Of a stretch of 64,000 bases of DNA, positions 54,317 through 63,989 are shown in pieces. Origin of the DNA: Desulfobulbaceae bacterium. GTDB taxonomy: Bacteria; Desulfobacterota; Desulfobulbia; Desulfobulbales; SURF-16. The DNA lies in contig JAGXFQ010000030.1 of the NCBI GenBank assembly GCA_024637145.1, positions 1 to 64,000 of the forward strand, given 5' to 3'. Position 1 is the first letter of the stretch. The number at the start of each line of letters is the position of its first letter. The notes beneath the pieces were generated by a model, which had not been told where the DNA came from, did no database searches, and was given only the letters and a program-made list of their open reading frames with translations. Position numbers and translations under genes: made by a program.

Positions 54317-55132
54317 CTAGACGTCATCATTCTTAAAACAGCGTAACGGCCGGCGTTGCAGCGTTGTTGCCTTGACAGACACCGCCTCACCGCAGAAGGC
54401 CGCAATCTTTTCACAAAGCAGGGGCACCACCACCTGCTCTGTGGCATAATGGCCGCAATCAATCAGGCAAAATCCCGCCTCCTCAGCCCAGCGGGCCTGG
54501 CTATGTTTCACCTCAGAGGTAAGAAAAAGCTGGGCACCGCCCTCCTGGGCCAGGGGTCCCATCTCACCGCCACTGCCGCCGCAGACAGCCACTCGGGTAA
54601 TTTCTGCCGGCAAAACACCTGCCACCAGAATATCGGGCTGATCCAGGGAGGTCCGCAGGTGGTGGAGAAAGTGGGGGCCGGTCATGGCCCTGGGCAAGGT
54701 CCCGATTCTGCCAAAGCCGCAGCTGCTGCCGCCCTGGTGGGCAACCAGGGGTTGGGTTGCCAGCAAGCCGAGCCGGGCAGCCAAGGCATCATTGACACCG
54801 CCTGAGACCAGGTCAAGATTGGTATGGCAGGCAATGATCTGCAGATCATCACGAAGGGCCTGGCGCAGGAGACGGCCCTGCACCGTATTGGTGAGAATCT
54901 GCTTGAGGGGCTGAAAGAGAAGAGGATGGTGGCTGATCACGGTGTTACAGCCGGAGGCCTTGGCCTCGTCGAAGACTTGGAGAGTAGGATCAAGGGAGAC
55001 AAGAATGCCGCTGACCGGGGCAGTGGTGCGGCCCACCATGAGGCCGACATTATCCCAGCTTTCTGCCAGGGCAAAGGGGGCATACCCATCCAGAAATTCA
55101 AGAAGAGCAGTGACGGTAAGGCTTTCAGCCAT
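54317..55132 (-). CDS. Nif3-like dinuclear metal center hexameric protein
   Basis: A NIF3/YbgI-family protein (271 aa): ESWDNVGLMVGR near residue 22, metal ligands in ISHHPLLF near residue 65 and CHTNLDLVSGGVNDALA near residue 100, and the late DCGHYATE near residue 225. It lacks the extra inserted domain of longer relatives. The start at 55132 is chosen because the longer frame (from 55204) runs through a terminator hairpin at 55157-55187. The biochemical role of the family is debated. Confidence 0.88.
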   Translation of the reverse strand: MAESLTVTALLEFLDGYAPFALAESWDNVGLMVGRTTAPVSGILVSLDPTLQVFDEAKASGCNTVISHHPLLFQPLKQILTNTVQGRLLRQALRDDLQIIACHTNLDLVSGGVNDALAARLGLLATQPLVAHQGGSSCGFGRIGTLPRAMTGPHFLHHLRTSLDQPDILVAGVLPAEITRVAVCGGSGGEMGPLAQEGGAQLFLTSEVKHSQARWAEEAGFCLIDCGHYATEQVVVPLLCEKIAAFCGEAVSVKATTLQRRPLRCFKNDDV

Positions 55133-55156
55133 GCTGCCCCCCAGGGGCCCATAAAA

Positions 55157-55187
55157 AAAGGTGCAACCCCTGAGAGATTGCACCTTT
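55157..55187 (-). terminator. Terminator of the tRNA gene, just upstream of the Nif3-like gene
   Basis: A 10-bp stem (55157-55166 with 55178-55187) and 11-nt loop; on the minus strand it is followed by a T7 run. It lies 116 bp downstream of the tRNA and 25 bp before the Nif3-like start, so it separates the two transcripts. Confidence 0.85.
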
Positions 55188-55302
55188 AGTCGCACCCCGA
55201 CCAAGAAACCCGCGTCGGATATTTTCTATTTCAAACCAGATAATTAGGGGTATTGCCCAAGCTGCCAATTACATTCCCGCAAGTCGATTTCGTCTAAAAA
55301 TG

Positions 55303-55379
55303 TGGTGGGCCCACCTGGACTCGAACCAGGGACCTACCGGTTATGAGCCGGTGGCTCTAGCCAACTGAGCTATAGGCCC
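55303..55379 (-). tRNA. tRNA with CAT anticodon (Met or Ile2)
   Basis: A 77-nt tRNA including encoded CCA. The acceptor stem pairs GGGCCTA with TGGGCCC, the D arm is AGCTCAGTTGGCTAGAGC, the anticodon loop CTCATAA gives CAT, and the T arm is CCTGGTTCGAGTCCAGG. CAT serves elongator Met or, after lysidine modification, Ile AUA. It is not the initiator, which needs a mismatched acceptor end. I cannot decide between Met and Ile2 by eye. Confidence 0.95.
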
Positions 55380-55501
55380 ATAAAACGCTTCAAAAAGCCA
55401 AGATATTATAGCACCATAATTACCTTTGTCAACCATATTACCTTTGTCAACGACGATATTCAGCCGTCTGGCGACAACGGCAGACAGGGGCCCTCTTTTT
55501 T

Positions 55502-56164
55502 TCAGGAAGCGTCCGGACAGACCGCGGCCTTGAAGGAATCAAAACCAATGCGGTCGATAAAGCGGCCCAGCCGTTCTGACTTCTTGCCGTTTTCCTTGAA
55601 ATAGTGCAGGATCTTTGCCGCCAGATCCAGGGACTCTGCCTGGCTCAGCCCCTGGCAAAGCTCAACAGCAAGCTGAGGACGGGAAGCGGCATTACCGCCC
55701 ACCGAGACAGTCCAGCCATCTTTTTTACCCACAAAACCCAGGTCCTTAATCGGGGTCTCCGCACAGTTATTCATGCACCCCGAAACACCCATCTTGCATT
55801 TATTAGGCAGGGCAAAGCCATGAAAGCGTTCATCCAGGGCCAAGCCGAGCCCCAGGGCGTCCTGCTTGCCCAGGCGGCAGACCGTGGTGCCGGGACAGGC
55901 CTTAATGGAACGCACGCAAAGACCAACCGCATGACCAACGCCGGGATTGAGCTCCTGCCAGGCCGACTCAAGATCCTCTTCTTTGAACCCCACCATGGCA
56001 AGGCGGGCGGCACTGGTGATCTTCAGAATGGGCACCTTATACCTCTCAGCCACAGCCGCCACATTGCGCAGATCGGCCGGGGTAATGAGACCCAGGGGGA
56101 AATGGGGAACAATGGCATAGGTGCCATCTTTCTGCTGCACAGCGCCTTTGTCGCCGTCTTTCAT
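55502..56164 (-). CDS. Small assimilatory-type sulfite reductase (siroheme/4Fe-4S)
   Basis: A 220-aa single-subunit siroheme protein. The cofactor-binding cysteines are CPGTTVC near residue 97 and CMNNC near residue 138 (C-x5-C, C-x3-C), as in nitrite and sulfite reductases, but the protein is about half normal size, matching the low-molecular-mass sulfite reductase described from Desulfovibrio vulgaris. KVPILKITSAARLAMVGF is the ferredoxin-like half domain. A good promoter lies upstream, and cysK is divergent, so an assimilatory role is likely. Confidence 0.85.
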   Translation of the reverse strand: MKDGDKGAVQQKDGTYAIVPHFPLGLITPADLRNVAAVAERYKVPILKITSAARLAMVGFKEEDLESAWQELNPGVGHAVGLCVRSIKACPGTTVCRLGKQDALGLGLALDERFHGFALPNKCKMGVSGCMNNCAETPIKDLGFVGKKDGWTVSVGGNAASRPQLAVELCQGLSQAESLDLAAKILHYFKENGKKSERLGRFIDRIGFDSFKAAVCPDAS

Positions 56165-56228
56165 AATAAACCTCCTCTTATCTTAAAATTTTCTATACGG
56201 ATCATCCTGAAGTTAGATATACTCAAAA

Positions 56229-56257
56229 ATTATACTCGAGACCAGTGACCCTTTCAA
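56229..56257 (-). promoter_or_regulatory. Sigma-70 type promoter for the sulfite reductase
   Basis: On the minus strand: TTGAAA (56252-56257), a 17-bp spacer and a perfect TATAAT (56229-56234). The transcript would start about 58 nt before the ATG at 56164, which has AGAGGAGG 6 bp upstream. Confidence 0.75.
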
Positions 56258-56396
56258 GGCTACTAGTAATGATTATCACCTGTAGCGTGCTGGAGATTTT
56301 CTTGCCGAGAACAGGACCCGCTCCGCCTCTCTGCCTTTTTCTCCCTGCCCGGCCTGAAAAACCTATGCCCTTTTTATAGAGAAACAAAAAGGGTGT

Positions 56397-56413
56397 AACC
56401 CTAGAGGAGGGTT
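56397..56413 (+). promoter_or_regulatory. Hairpin covering the cysK ribosome binding site
   Basis: AACCCT (56397-56402) and AGGGTT (56408-56413) form a 6-bp stem that takes in part of the Shine-Dalgarno sequence GGAGG (56406-56410), 3 bp before the GTG start. It could limit translation of cysK. Confidence 0.4.
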
Positions 56414-56416
56414 GCC

Positions 56417-57346
56417 GTGCACATCTATCCGGACATCACCGCCACCATCGGCAATACCCCCCTTGTTGCCCTTAATCAACTGACCCGGGCTTGTCAGGCT
56501 CGCATCGTGGCCAAGCTGGAAAGTTTTAACCCCTGTGGCTCAGTCAAAGATCGCCTGGCCCTCACGCTCATTGATACCGCCCAAAGAGAGGGGCGCATCA
56601 CGGCCCAGACCACCATTATCGAACCCACTTCCGGCAATACCGGCATCGGCCTGGCCAGTGTGGCCGCAGCCCGCAGGCTCCGTCTCATCCTGACCATGCC
56701 GGAAACCATGAGCCAGGAGCGTCGCAAACTTCTGCAGCTCCTGGGCGCCGAACTTGTGCTCACCCCCGGCAGTGAAGGCATGAAAGGTGCTATTGCCAGG
56801 GCCAAGGAGCTTTGTGAGGAGATTCCCGACTCCTATATGCCCCAGCAGTTTGACAATCCTGCCAACCCCGCCATCCACCGCCGAACCACGGCAGAAGAGA
56901 TCTGGCGGGATACGGAGGGGACAGTGGACATTATTGTGGCCGGCATCGGCACCGGCGGGACCATCACCGGCATTGGCGAGGCCCTCCCCCGGCGCCGGAA
57001 AATGCAGATCATCGGCGTGGAGCCGGCAGAATCCCCGGTCCTGGCCGGCGGCAAACCCGCCCCCCATCGCATCCAGGGTATCGGCGCCGGCTTCATTCCC
57101 GCCGTCTTGAACCAGAACGTCATAGATGAGGTGATACATGTGACCTCAGAGGAGGCAGTGGAGCTGACCATCAGACTGGCCCGGGAGGAAGGAATCCTGG
57201 CGGGCATCTCTGCCGGTGCCGCTCTGCATGCCGCCCTCACCGTGGCCGGCCGCGAGGAAAACCGCAACAAGCTCCTGGTGGTGATCTTTCCAGACACCGG
57301 TGAGCGCTACCTCTCAAACCTTGACCCAGGCCCCCCATCCAGGTAA
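56417..57346 (+). CDS. cysK: Cysteine synthase A
   Basis: CysK makes cysteine from O-acetylserine and sulfide using PLP. The 309-aa product has [12 protein letters not shown] near residue 11, the PLP Lys in [12 protein letters not shown] near residue 44, [11 protein letters not shown] near residue 74 and the phosphate loop [12 protein letters not shown] near residue 178. The GTG at 56417 is the likely start (GAGGAGG precedes it). It is divergent from the sulfite reductase. A weak stem with a short T run follows the stop at 57354-57383. Confidence 0.93.
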   Translation: MHIYPDITATIGNTPLVALNQLTRACQARIVAKLESFNPCGSVKDRLALTLIDTAQREGRITAQTTIIEPTSGNTGIGLASVAAARRLRLILTMPETMSQERRKLLQLLGAELVLTPGSEGMKGAIARAKELCEEIPDSYMPQQFDNPANPAIHRRTTAEEIWRDTEGTVDIIVAGIGTGGTITGIGEALPRRRKMQIIGVEPAESPVLAGGKPAPHRIQGIGAGFIPAVLNQNVIDEVIHVTSEEAVELTIRLAREEGILAGISAGAALHAALTVAGREENRNKLLVVIFPDTGERYLSNLDPGPPSR

Positions 57347-57403
57347 TCCTCCGGGCCAAAAGGCTTTTGGGGCCAGGCTTTTTGGAAAAGACCATAGTTT
57401 TAC

Positions 57404-57432
57404 TTGCACACAAAATCATCCTTATTTATAGT
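57404..57432 (+). promoter_or_regulatory. Sigma-70 type promoter for gap
   Basis: TTGCAC (57404-57409), a 17-bp spacer and TATAGT (57427-57432). The leader of about 280 nt carries a hairpin at 57634-57656 (CCGCTCCCC, TTGA loop, GGGG, bulged T, AGCGG) and then a T8 tract (57677-57684), a shape that could attenuate transcription. No gene is in 57347-57720. Confidence 0.55.
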
Positions 57433-57720
57433 TAAATTTATCGGGATCTTAGCCATGGGCAGGAATTTTTTAAAAAGAATTTGCCCCTCCCCCCGGGCCC
57501 TCTGCAGAAAAGGCACGGGCCACGGCAAAAGACTATGCCGTGTAACCAATGGACCTATGACAAAAAAACGGCCCAAAAAGCACCATGAGTGCGTTTTGGC
57601 GGGCCGCGACTGCGCCTGACAACAACCATCCTCCCGCTCCCCTTGAGGGGTAGCGGTGGAATCTGCAGGCGTACTCTTTTTTTTAACCCCCTGCTCAAAC
57701 AAACAAGGAGATTTCACCAG

Positions 57721-58941
57721 ATGAAACTCGGATTAAACGGCCTCGGTCGTATCGGCAAATTATCCCTCTGGCACCATGTTGGTCGTAAACATTTCTCCGG
57801 CATTGTTGCCAACACCGGCCGTGAAATCGGTCAAAGCTTGGAAGATCTGGCCGCATCCATAGAAAAAGACAGCAGCTATGGCCGCCTCAGCACTTTTTTA
57901 CATGGCTGGAAAGGGGGCAGGGTTATTGAGAACATCAATCACGCCGAAGGCACCATGACCGTCAACGGCATGCCCGTCAAGATTCTGCGCGAATCCCGCA
58001 ACCCCAAGGATATCAAGTGGAAAGAAAATGACGTGCGCGTCGTGGTGGACACCACCGGCGTCTTCACTGATCCCACCGCTGATGCCGACGCCCCTGCCGG
58101 AGCCTTCCGCGGCCACCTGGTGGGCGGTGCCGAAAAGGTTATTCTTTCCGCGCCCTTTAAAATCAAGGCCAAGGGGATGGAGATGCCCGATGACGCCGTC
58201 ACCACGGTGATGGGCATCAATGGCGATGACTATATCCCCTCCCAGCACAACCTCATTTCAGCGGCCTCCTGCACCACCACCTGCCTCTCCTACATGTTGA
58301 AACCGCTCCTGGACAATTTTGGCGCTGACAATTTCCTCTCCGCTTCCATGGTCACCGTCCATGCCGCAACTGGCAGCCAGAAGGTCCTTGACTCCCTGCC
58401 CAAGACCGGCGACTCTGACCTGCGCAAGAACCGCTCCATCTTGAACAATATCATCCTCACCACCACCGGGGCGGCCAAGGCCCTGCGTCTCGTTATTCCG
58501 GAGATGAAGGATATCGGTTTTATCGCTGAGTCCGTCCGGATCCCCACCTCCACAGGTTCACTCATCGTCCTGGTACTCAACCTGCAGGACACCCTGGAAG
58601 ACCCCATTAACCGCGCCAAAATTAACGGGATCTATAGCCAGTTCAGCAAGACCAACCCCTACCTGATCTATTCGGAGGAGCAGAACGTCTCTTCCGACAT
58701 CATCGGCGTTCCTGCTGCTGCCACCATTATTGAGGGCACCGAGACCCACACCCGCACCGCTGCCATCCGGGTCAACATGGACCGTCTTGGCTGTGCCGGC
58801 AAAGGCAACAGCAATGACCCCAACTTCCTGACGGTGCCGGTGACCCAGGCCGTTATTTACGGCTGGTACGACAATGAACTGGGCAGCTACACCAACATGC
58901 TGGCAGACCGGGTTGTGTCCATTGCCGACCAGCTGGTATAA
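57721..58941 (+). CDS. gap: Glyceraldehyde-3-phosphate dehydrogenase, long variant
   Basis: This glycolytic dehydrogenase has 406 aa, longer than the usual 330-340. The Rossmann start is LGLNGLGRIGK; the cofactor-selecting position reads VANTGREIG without the Asp typical of NAD enzymes, so NADP use is possible. The active-site motif is SAASCTTTCLS near residue 183, where SCTTN is the rule. The rest (HAATGSQKVLD, SVRIPTSTGS, WYDNELGSYTN) is normal. The insertion lies between about residues 30 and 60. AAGGAG precedes the ATG. Confidence 0.9.
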   Translation: MKLGLNGLGRIGKLSLWHHVGRKHFSGIVANTGREIGQSLEDLAASIEKDSSYGRLSTFLHGWKGGRVIENINHAEGTMTVNGMPVKILRESRNPKDIKWKENDVRVVVDTTGVFTDPTADADAPAGAFRGHLVGGAEKVILSAPFKIKAKGMEMPDDAVTTVMGINGDDYIPSQHNLISAASCTTTCLSYMLKPLLDNFGADNFLSASMVTVHAATGSQKVLDSLPKTGDSDLRKNRSILNNIILTTTGAAKALRLVIPEMKDIGFIAESVRIPTSTGSLIVLVLNLQDTLEDPINRAKINGIYSQFSKTNPYLIYSEEQNVSSDIIGVPAAATIIEGTETHTRTAAIRVNMDRLGCAGKGNSNDPNFLTVPVTQAVIYGWYDNELGSYTNMLADRVVSIADQLV

Positions 58942-58963
58942 CCACCGGAGACCATCCCAAGGC

Positions 58964-59053
58964 ACGCGAGGATCTCTTGGCCTAACCAAGAGATCCTCGC
59001 GTCTCCCGACATGTCGCATAAAAGAGCGATGGCCCGGCCCGTTGGGCCGGGCC
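58964..59053 (+). other. Array of strong hairpins between gap and pgk
   Basis: A perfect 17-bp stem (58964-58980 with 58986-59002, loop CCTAA), the palindrome CGACATGTCG (59007-59016), and a 10-bp GC stem (59031-59040 with 59044-59053). None is followed by a T run, so they look like mRNA stability or processing elements rather than terminators. The rest of 58942-59335 shows nothing else. Confidence 0.75.
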
Positions 59054-59335
59054 GGACAGGCGAGGAAAATGCCCTGACCCTGCCACCAGCCGGCTCACCT
59101 CCCTGCCCCCCCCTGTCCTCCTTAAGGAGTATTTTTCGGGCTCCTCAACTGGCAAGGCATGGTCGGAGCCGCCATCTGCAGGCCTTTTTTTTGCAGCAGC
59201 CCACCCCCTCTGACCTTATAAAAAAAAGTACAACTCCCCAGGGGGAATGCTATCATCAGGAGAGTGCGCAAAAAACAGCGCCAACCACATGGCCTGCGGC
59301 CCGGCTCCCCCCTTCTTTTCATCTGGAGACTTTCT

Positions 59336-60520
59336 GTGAAAAATATCCGCGACATTGACATCAAAAGCAAAAAGATCCTCATCCGGGTGGACTTCAATGT
59401 CCCCCTGGACGACCAGGGCAACATCACCAATGACACCAGGATCAGCGGTGTCCTGCCCACCATCAACCACGCCCTGGATGAGCACGCCAAGATCATCATC
59501 ATGTCCCACATGGGACGCCCCAAAGGCCAGCGCCAGGACAAATTGAGCCTGGCCCCTGCAGCCAAGCGCCTGGGCCGCCTGATCAACAAAGAGGTGAAAC
59601 TGGCACCGGACTGCATCGGCCCGGAGGTGGAGAAGATGGTTGCAGCCATGCAACCAGGAGATGTTATCCTGCTGGAAAACCTGCGGTTTCACAGGGAAGA
59701 ACAGGAAAACGACCCTGAATTTGCCAAGAAACTGGCCGGGCTGGCCGATATCTACATCAATGACGCCTTTGCCGTGGCCCATCGGGCCCATGCCTCGGTG
59801 GTGGGGGTCACCCACCATGTTGCAACCTGTGCTGCCGGCTTTCTGCTCCAGAAGGAAATGGATTATTTCCATCGCTCCGTTGCCGACCCCAAGCGGCCCC
59901 TGGTGGCCATTATCGGCGGCGCCAAGGTCTCAAGCAAACTCGGGGCCCTGCGCAACCTCATGGACCGAGTGGACAAGATGATCATCGGCGGCGCCATGGC
60001 CAACACCTTTCTCAAGGCCATGGGATATCAGGTGGGCAAATCCCTGGTGGAAGAAGAGCTGCTGGAAACCGCCAAAGAGCTGATCTGCAAGGCCCAGGCA
60101 CAAAATGTCAAGTTCTACCTGCCGGTGGACTGCGTTGTCGCCGACAAATTCGCCCCTGATGCCGAGACCAAGCGGACCACCGCCCAGGAGGTGCCGGCCG
60201 ACTGGATCATCCTGGATATCGGCCCGGCCTCCACCACCCTCTTCAACGAGGCCCTGGATTCGGCAAAGACCATCATCTGGAACGGCCCCATGGGTGCCTT
60301 TGAGATGGACGCTTTTTCCAGGGGCACCCTGGCCATGGTTTCCCATGTTGCCGCCTCTCATGCCCTGACCATTGTCGGGGGCGGCGATACCGACGTGGCC
60401 GTGCACAAGGCGGGCGAAACCAGCAACATCTCCTACATGTCCACCGGCGGCGGGGCCTTTCTCATGCTCATGGAAGGCAAGGATCTCCCTGGAGTTGTGG
60501 CCCTAAATAATAAAGAGTAA
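59336..60520 (+). CDS. pgk: Phosphoglycerate kinase
   Basis: Pgk transfers phosphate from 1,3-bisphosphoglycerate to ADP. The 394-aa product has [20 protein letters not shown] near residue 14, SHMGRPKGQ near residue 58, GGAKVSSK near residue 195 and the nucleotide loop [10 protein letters not shown] near residue 346. The start is GTG at 59336, with GGAG 8-11 bp upstream; the ATG at 59264 would add an unconserved stretch. It precedes tpiA by 13 bp. Confidence 0.95.
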   Translation: MKNIRDIDIKSKKILIRVDFNVPLDDQGNITNDTRISGVLPTINHALDEHAKIIIMSHMGRPKGQRQDKLSLAPAAKRLGRLINKEVKLAPDCIGPEVEKMVAAMQPGDVILLENLRFHREEQENDPEFAKKLAGLADIYINDAFAVAHRAHASVVGVTHHVATCAAGFLLQKEMDYFHRSVADPKRPLVAIIGGAKVSSKLGALRNLMDRVDKMIIGGAMANTFLKAMGYQVGKSLVEEELLETAKELICKAQAQNVKFYLPVDCVVADKFAPDAETKRTTAQEVPADWIILDIGPASTTLFNEALDSAKTIIWNGPMGAFEMDAFSRGTLAMVSHVAASHALTIVGGGDTDVAVHKAGETSNISYMSTGGGAFLMLMEGKDLPGVVALNNKE

Positions 60521-60533
60521 GCGAGGAATGACC

Positions 60534-61292
60534 ATGGAAAGAACTCCCCTGCTGGCCGGCAACTGGAAGATGTTCACCACCGTTGCCGAGGCCACAGAGC
60601 TGGCCCGCGCCATTGCCGTTGAACCCGTACCCCCTGGCCGTCAGGTCATGGTGGCCCCCTCGGCCCCGGCCTTAAATGCCGTGGGTGCGGTGCTGCGCGC
60701 CACCCCTATTGCCCTTTCCGCCCAGAATATCTGCTGGGAGGAAAGGGGGGCCTTCACCGGCGAGATTTCTCCGCTTCTGCTCAAAGAGGCCGGCGCCACC
60801 ATGGCCATCGTCGGCCATTCAGAGCGGCGCCACCTTTTTGCCGAGAGCAACGCCCTGATCAACAAACGGCTTCGAGGCGCCCTCCGTTTTGAGATCATTC
60901 CCCTGCTCTGCATTGGCGAAACCATGGCGGAGAGGGAGGATAACGCCACCGAAGAGGTTCTTGAAAAACAGCTGCGTCAGGGCCTAGCAGGGGTCACTCT
61001 CAAAAGCGGCCACCAGATCATTATCGCCTATGAACCGGTATGGGCCATTGGCACCGGCAGGACGGCCTCGGCAGCGCAGGCCCAGAAGGCCCATGCCTTC
61101 TGCCGTTCTCTTCTTGGTGATATTTTTGACAAAGGTATTGCTCAGCAAATAAGAATACTGTATGGTGGCTCGGTCAATCCGGCTACTATTGCTGAAATCA
61201 TGGCCCAGGCCGATATCGACGGCGCCCTAGTTGGCGGTGCCGCCCTCAAGGCGGATTCATTTCTGTCCATTATACATTACAAAACGCTGTAG
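60534..61292 (+). CDS. tpiA: Triosephosphate isomerase
   Basis: TpiA interconverts the two triose phosphates. The 252-aa product has the substrate Asn/Lys in LAGNWKMF near residue 7, catalytic His in IVGHSERRHLF near residue 95 and catalytic Glu in AYEPVWAIGTGRTA near residue 166. The ATG at 60534 sits 7 bp after GAGG; the ATG at 60528 would be too close to it. secG starts 6 bp downstream. Confidence 0.96.
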   Translation: MERTPLLAGNWKMFTTVAEATELARAIAVEPVPPGRQVMVAPSAPALNAVGAVLRATPIALSAQNICWEERGAFTGEISPLLLKEAGATMAIVGHSERRHLFAESNALINKRLRGALRFEIIPLLCIGETMAEREDNATEEVLEKQLRQGLAGVTLKSGHQIIIAYEPVWAIGTGRTASAAQAQKAHAFCRSLLGDIFDKGIAQQIRILYGGSVNPATIAEIMAQADIDGALVGGAALKADSFLSIIHYKTL

Positions 61293-61298
61293 AATATT

Positions 61299-61658
61299 AT
61301 GACCACTTTTCTGATTATCCTCCACATTCTTGTCTGCCTGTTTCTCATCGGCATTGTTCTGCTTCAGCAGGGCAAGGGTGGCGGCATGGGCGCAGCCTTA
61401 GGCGGTGGCGGCTCCAATCAGTCGGTCTTTGGCGCTGATGGCCCCATGCCCATCTTAAGCAAGGTCACCACGGGCGCCGCGGTTATTTTCATGCTCACCA
61501 GTCTGGCCCTGGCCTATATCTCGTCCCATGACTCTTCGAGCTCAGTGATGAAACAAATTTCCGTGCCAAAGCAAAATGAAAGTGGTATAGAAAAAACTCT
61601 GGTGCCGGCCCCTGATGTCAGCCGCCAGAGTGAACAAGATGCACCGGTAAGCAAATAA
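61299..61658 (+). CDS. secG: Preprotein translocase subunit SecG
   Basis: SecG assists SecYE in protein export. The 119-aa product has two hydrophobic segments (residues 3-22 and 53-73) flanking LLQQGKGGGMGAALGGGGSN, the family signature, and a variable hydrophilic tail. It lies after tpiA, the common placement in many bacteria, and is followed by tRNA-Leu. Confidence 0.94.
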   Translation: MTTFLIILHILVCLFLIGIVLLQQGKGGGMGAALGGGGSNQSVFGADGPMPILSKVTTGAAVIFMLTSLALAYISSHDSSSSVMKQISVPKQNESGIEKTLVPAPDVSRQSEQDAPVSK

Positions 61659-61676
61659 CGATATATTAAATTTTGT

Positions 61677-61762
61677 GCCGAAGTGGTGGAATTGGTAGAC
61701 ACGCTATCTTGAGGGGGTAGTGGCCCACGGCCGTGCGAGTTCGATTCTCGCCTTCGGCACCA
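61677..61762 (+). tRNA. tRNA-Leu (GAG anticodon)
   Basis: An 86-nt class II tRNA with encoded CCA. The acceptor stem pairs GCCGAAG with CTTCGGC, the anticodon loop TTGAGGG gives GAG, the long variable arm is typical of Leu, and the T arm has GTTCGATTC. It lies 18 bp after secG and is followed by a terminator at 61777-61803. Confidence 0.95.
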
Positions 61763-61776
61763 TTTTTTTATTGTTA

Positions 61777-61803
61777 AGCCCGTAACGTTTTTCGTTGCGG
61801 GCT
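61777..61803 (+). terminator. Intrinsic terminator of the secG/tRNA-Leu transcript
   Basis: An 11-bp stem (AGCCCGTAACG at 61777-61787 with CGTTGCGGGCT at 61793-61803; one G-T pair), a T5 loop, then T7. Confidence 0.93.
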
Positions 61804-62024
61804 TTTTTTATGCATCCCCCCACAGAGCCTCCTGACCAGGAGCGGCCCCATCCCCTTGACCTCTGGCGAACAAGGGGGCTTCCTTTTTTTCCGCTTTTTA
61901 TCAGACAAAGTCCTTGAAAAAAAAATGGTACCCTCTACAGTGAGCAGAAGCTTGTTGAGCGCTCTCCTCTTTCATTATCCTTTGCAGGTGGGCAACCCCT
62001 CCCCTGACCAGATGCGTATAACCC

Positions 62025-63989
62025 ATGGCCAATCCTCCCAGTTATGAAGAGCTGCGCAAGCAGAATCAGATCCTTGTCAAGGAGGCTGCCCACCAGGCCC
62101 TGACCAGGAAGGCCCTGGAAAACGATATTGAGCAATATCGTGCGCTGGTGGAAAATGCCCCTGACCTGATTCATAGTGTCACCCCGGATGGCTCTTTTCT
62201 CTATACCAACCAGGCCTGGAAAAATGCCCTGGGCTATACCGCAGAGGAGCTCAAAACCCTCAAGCTCATGGATATCGTCGAAGAGGGCTGCCGTGACAAA
62301 TGCCATTGCATTTTCGAGAATCTCCTGAGTGGTGAAAATATTGCCCGCAACGAGACCGTTTTTGTGGCCAAGGATGGCCATAAGGTCCTGGTGGAGGGCC
62401 AGTGCACCACCAGTTTCCTGGATGGCAAGGCGACCCGGATGACCGGTTTTTTTCGGGACATAGGGGAGCGCAGCCACAACGAACAGGCCCTGCGGGAAAG
62501 CGAGAGCAGATACCGTGACCTCTTTGAAAATGCCCACGACATCATCCAGATTCTCCAACCGGACGGCAAACTCCTCTACGTGAACAACTCCTGGCGGCAG
62601 ACCTTTGGCTATGACGAAGAGGAAATTAAAGACCTCTCCATCTTTGACATCATCTCTCCGGACTGCCAGGACCACTGCGAGGATACCTTCGGCAAAATCA
62701 TCTCCGAAGAAAAGACCCATTACATCACCACAATTTTTACCGCCAAAAACGGCAGACAGGTCCTGATTGAGGGCAATGCCATCTGTAAATTTGAGGGGGG
62801 AAAACCCCTTTACACCCAGTGTATCTTCCGCGATGTCACAGAAAAAAAGAGGATGGAAGAGGAACTGATCAAGGCCCAGAAACTGGAATCCGTGGGCGTT
62901 TTTGCCGGCGGCATTGCCCATGACTTCAACAATCTCCTCCAGGCCATTATCGGCAACATCTCCCTGGCCAAAATGTACATCGACCCCCAGAACAAGGCCT
63001 ATGAACGGCTGGAAAAGACGGAAAAGGCCTCTGTGCTGGCCCAAAACCTTACCCAGCAGCTCCTCACCTTCTCCAAAGGCGGTGAACCCATCAAGAGCGT
63101 CACCGCCCTCAGCGAAATCGTCACAGAGGCCACCACCTTCAGCCTCCGGGGCTCCAAAGTCAAATGCCACTATCAGCTGGCAGACAATCTGTGGCCGGTT
63201 GAGGCCGACAAGGGCCAGCTCAGCCAGGTTACCCAGAATCTGGCCATTAATGCCAGTCAGGCCATGCCTGAGGGTGGCATCTTGACCATCAGAGCCACCA
63301 ATATCACCCTTGACGCCTCCACCATAGCCACCCTGCCTGACGGCAATTATATCAAGATCACCTTCCAGGATCAGGGCAGCGGCATCAGCAAAGAAAATAT
63401 CACGAAGATATTTGACCCTTATTTTTCCAGTAAAAAGGCAGGCAGCGGCCTGGGACTGGCCATCTCCTACTCCATCATCAACAACCATGGCGGCCTGATC
63501 ACTGCGGATTCGCAACCTGGCCAGGGCGCTCTTTTCACCATCTATCTGCCGGCGGCCCAAGGCATAATTCCTGCCCAAAAAAAAGTTGCCAGCCAATCAA
63601 CCTTAGAGAAGGGACGCATTCTGGTTCTTGATGACGATGAGATTGTTCTGGATGTCTTGCATGAAATGCTCACCGTCCTGGGCTGTGAAAACGATGCAGC
63701 AAAGGAGGGGAACCAGGCCATTGCCCTCTACAAAAAGGCCTTCCAGGCCGGCAAACCCTATAGCGGGGTGATTATGGACCTCACCATACCGGGGGGCATG
63801 GGTGGCAAAGAGACCCTGGCCCTGCTTCAACAAATCAATCCGGAAGTGCGGGCCATTGTTTCAAGTGGCTATGCCAATGATCCCATCATGGCCAACTTCA
63901 GGGCACACGGCTTCTGCGGGGTATTTCCCAAGCCTTACACCATTGAAGATCTGAGCCAGGCCCTCACCGCCATTTTCAGCCCCACCTGA
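62025..63989 (+). CDS. Hybrid histidine kinase (PAS-PAS-HisKA-HATPase-REC)
   Basis: A 654-aa soluble sensor kinase. Order of domains: coiled start, PAS 1 (about residues 40-155, with [20 protein letters not shown]), PAS 2 (about 165-280, with [20 protein letters not shown]), HisKA with His in [12 protein letters not shown] near residue 303, HATPase ([15 protein letters not shown] near residue 405, [12 protein letters not shown] near residue 480), and receiver (LDDDEIVLD near residue 535, phospho-Asp in [10 protein letters not shown] near residue 585). No transmembrane segment, so it senses a cytoplasmic signal. No partner gene is next to it in the window. Confidence 0.9.
   Translation: MANPPSYEELRKQNQILVKEAAHQALTRKALENDIEQYRALVENAPDLIHSVTPDGSFLYTNQAWKNALGYTAEELKTLKLMDIVEEGCRDKCHCIFENLLSGENIARNETVFVAKDGHKVLVEGQCTTSFLDGKATRMTGFFRDIGERSHNEQALRESESRYRDLFENAHDIIQILQPDGKLLYVNNSWRQTFGYDEEEIKDLSIFDIISPDCQDHCEDTFGKIISEEKTHYITTIFTAKNGRQVLIEGNAICKFEGGKPLYTQCIFRDVTEKKRMEEELIKAQKLESVGVFAGGIAHDFNNLLQAIIGNISLAKMYIDPQNKAYERLEKTEKASVLAQNLTQQLLTFSKGGEPIKSVTALSEIVTEATTFSLRGSKVKCHYQLADNLWPVEADKGQLSQVTQNLAINASQAMPEGGILTIRATNITLDASTIATLPDGNYIKITFQDQGSGISKENITKIFDPYFSSKKAGSGLGLAISYSIINNHGGLITADSQPGQGALFTIYLPAAQGIIPAQKKVASQSTLEKGRILVLDDDEIVLDVLHEMLTVLGCENDAAKEGNQAIALYKKAFQAGKPYSGVIMDLTIPGGMGGKETLALLQQINPEVRAIVSSGYANDPIMANFRAHGFCGVFPKPYTIEDLSQALTAIFSPT

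Noticed and set aside
61935..63596. Minus-strand ORF of 553 codons
   Set aside because: Antisense of the hybrid kinase; shadow composition.
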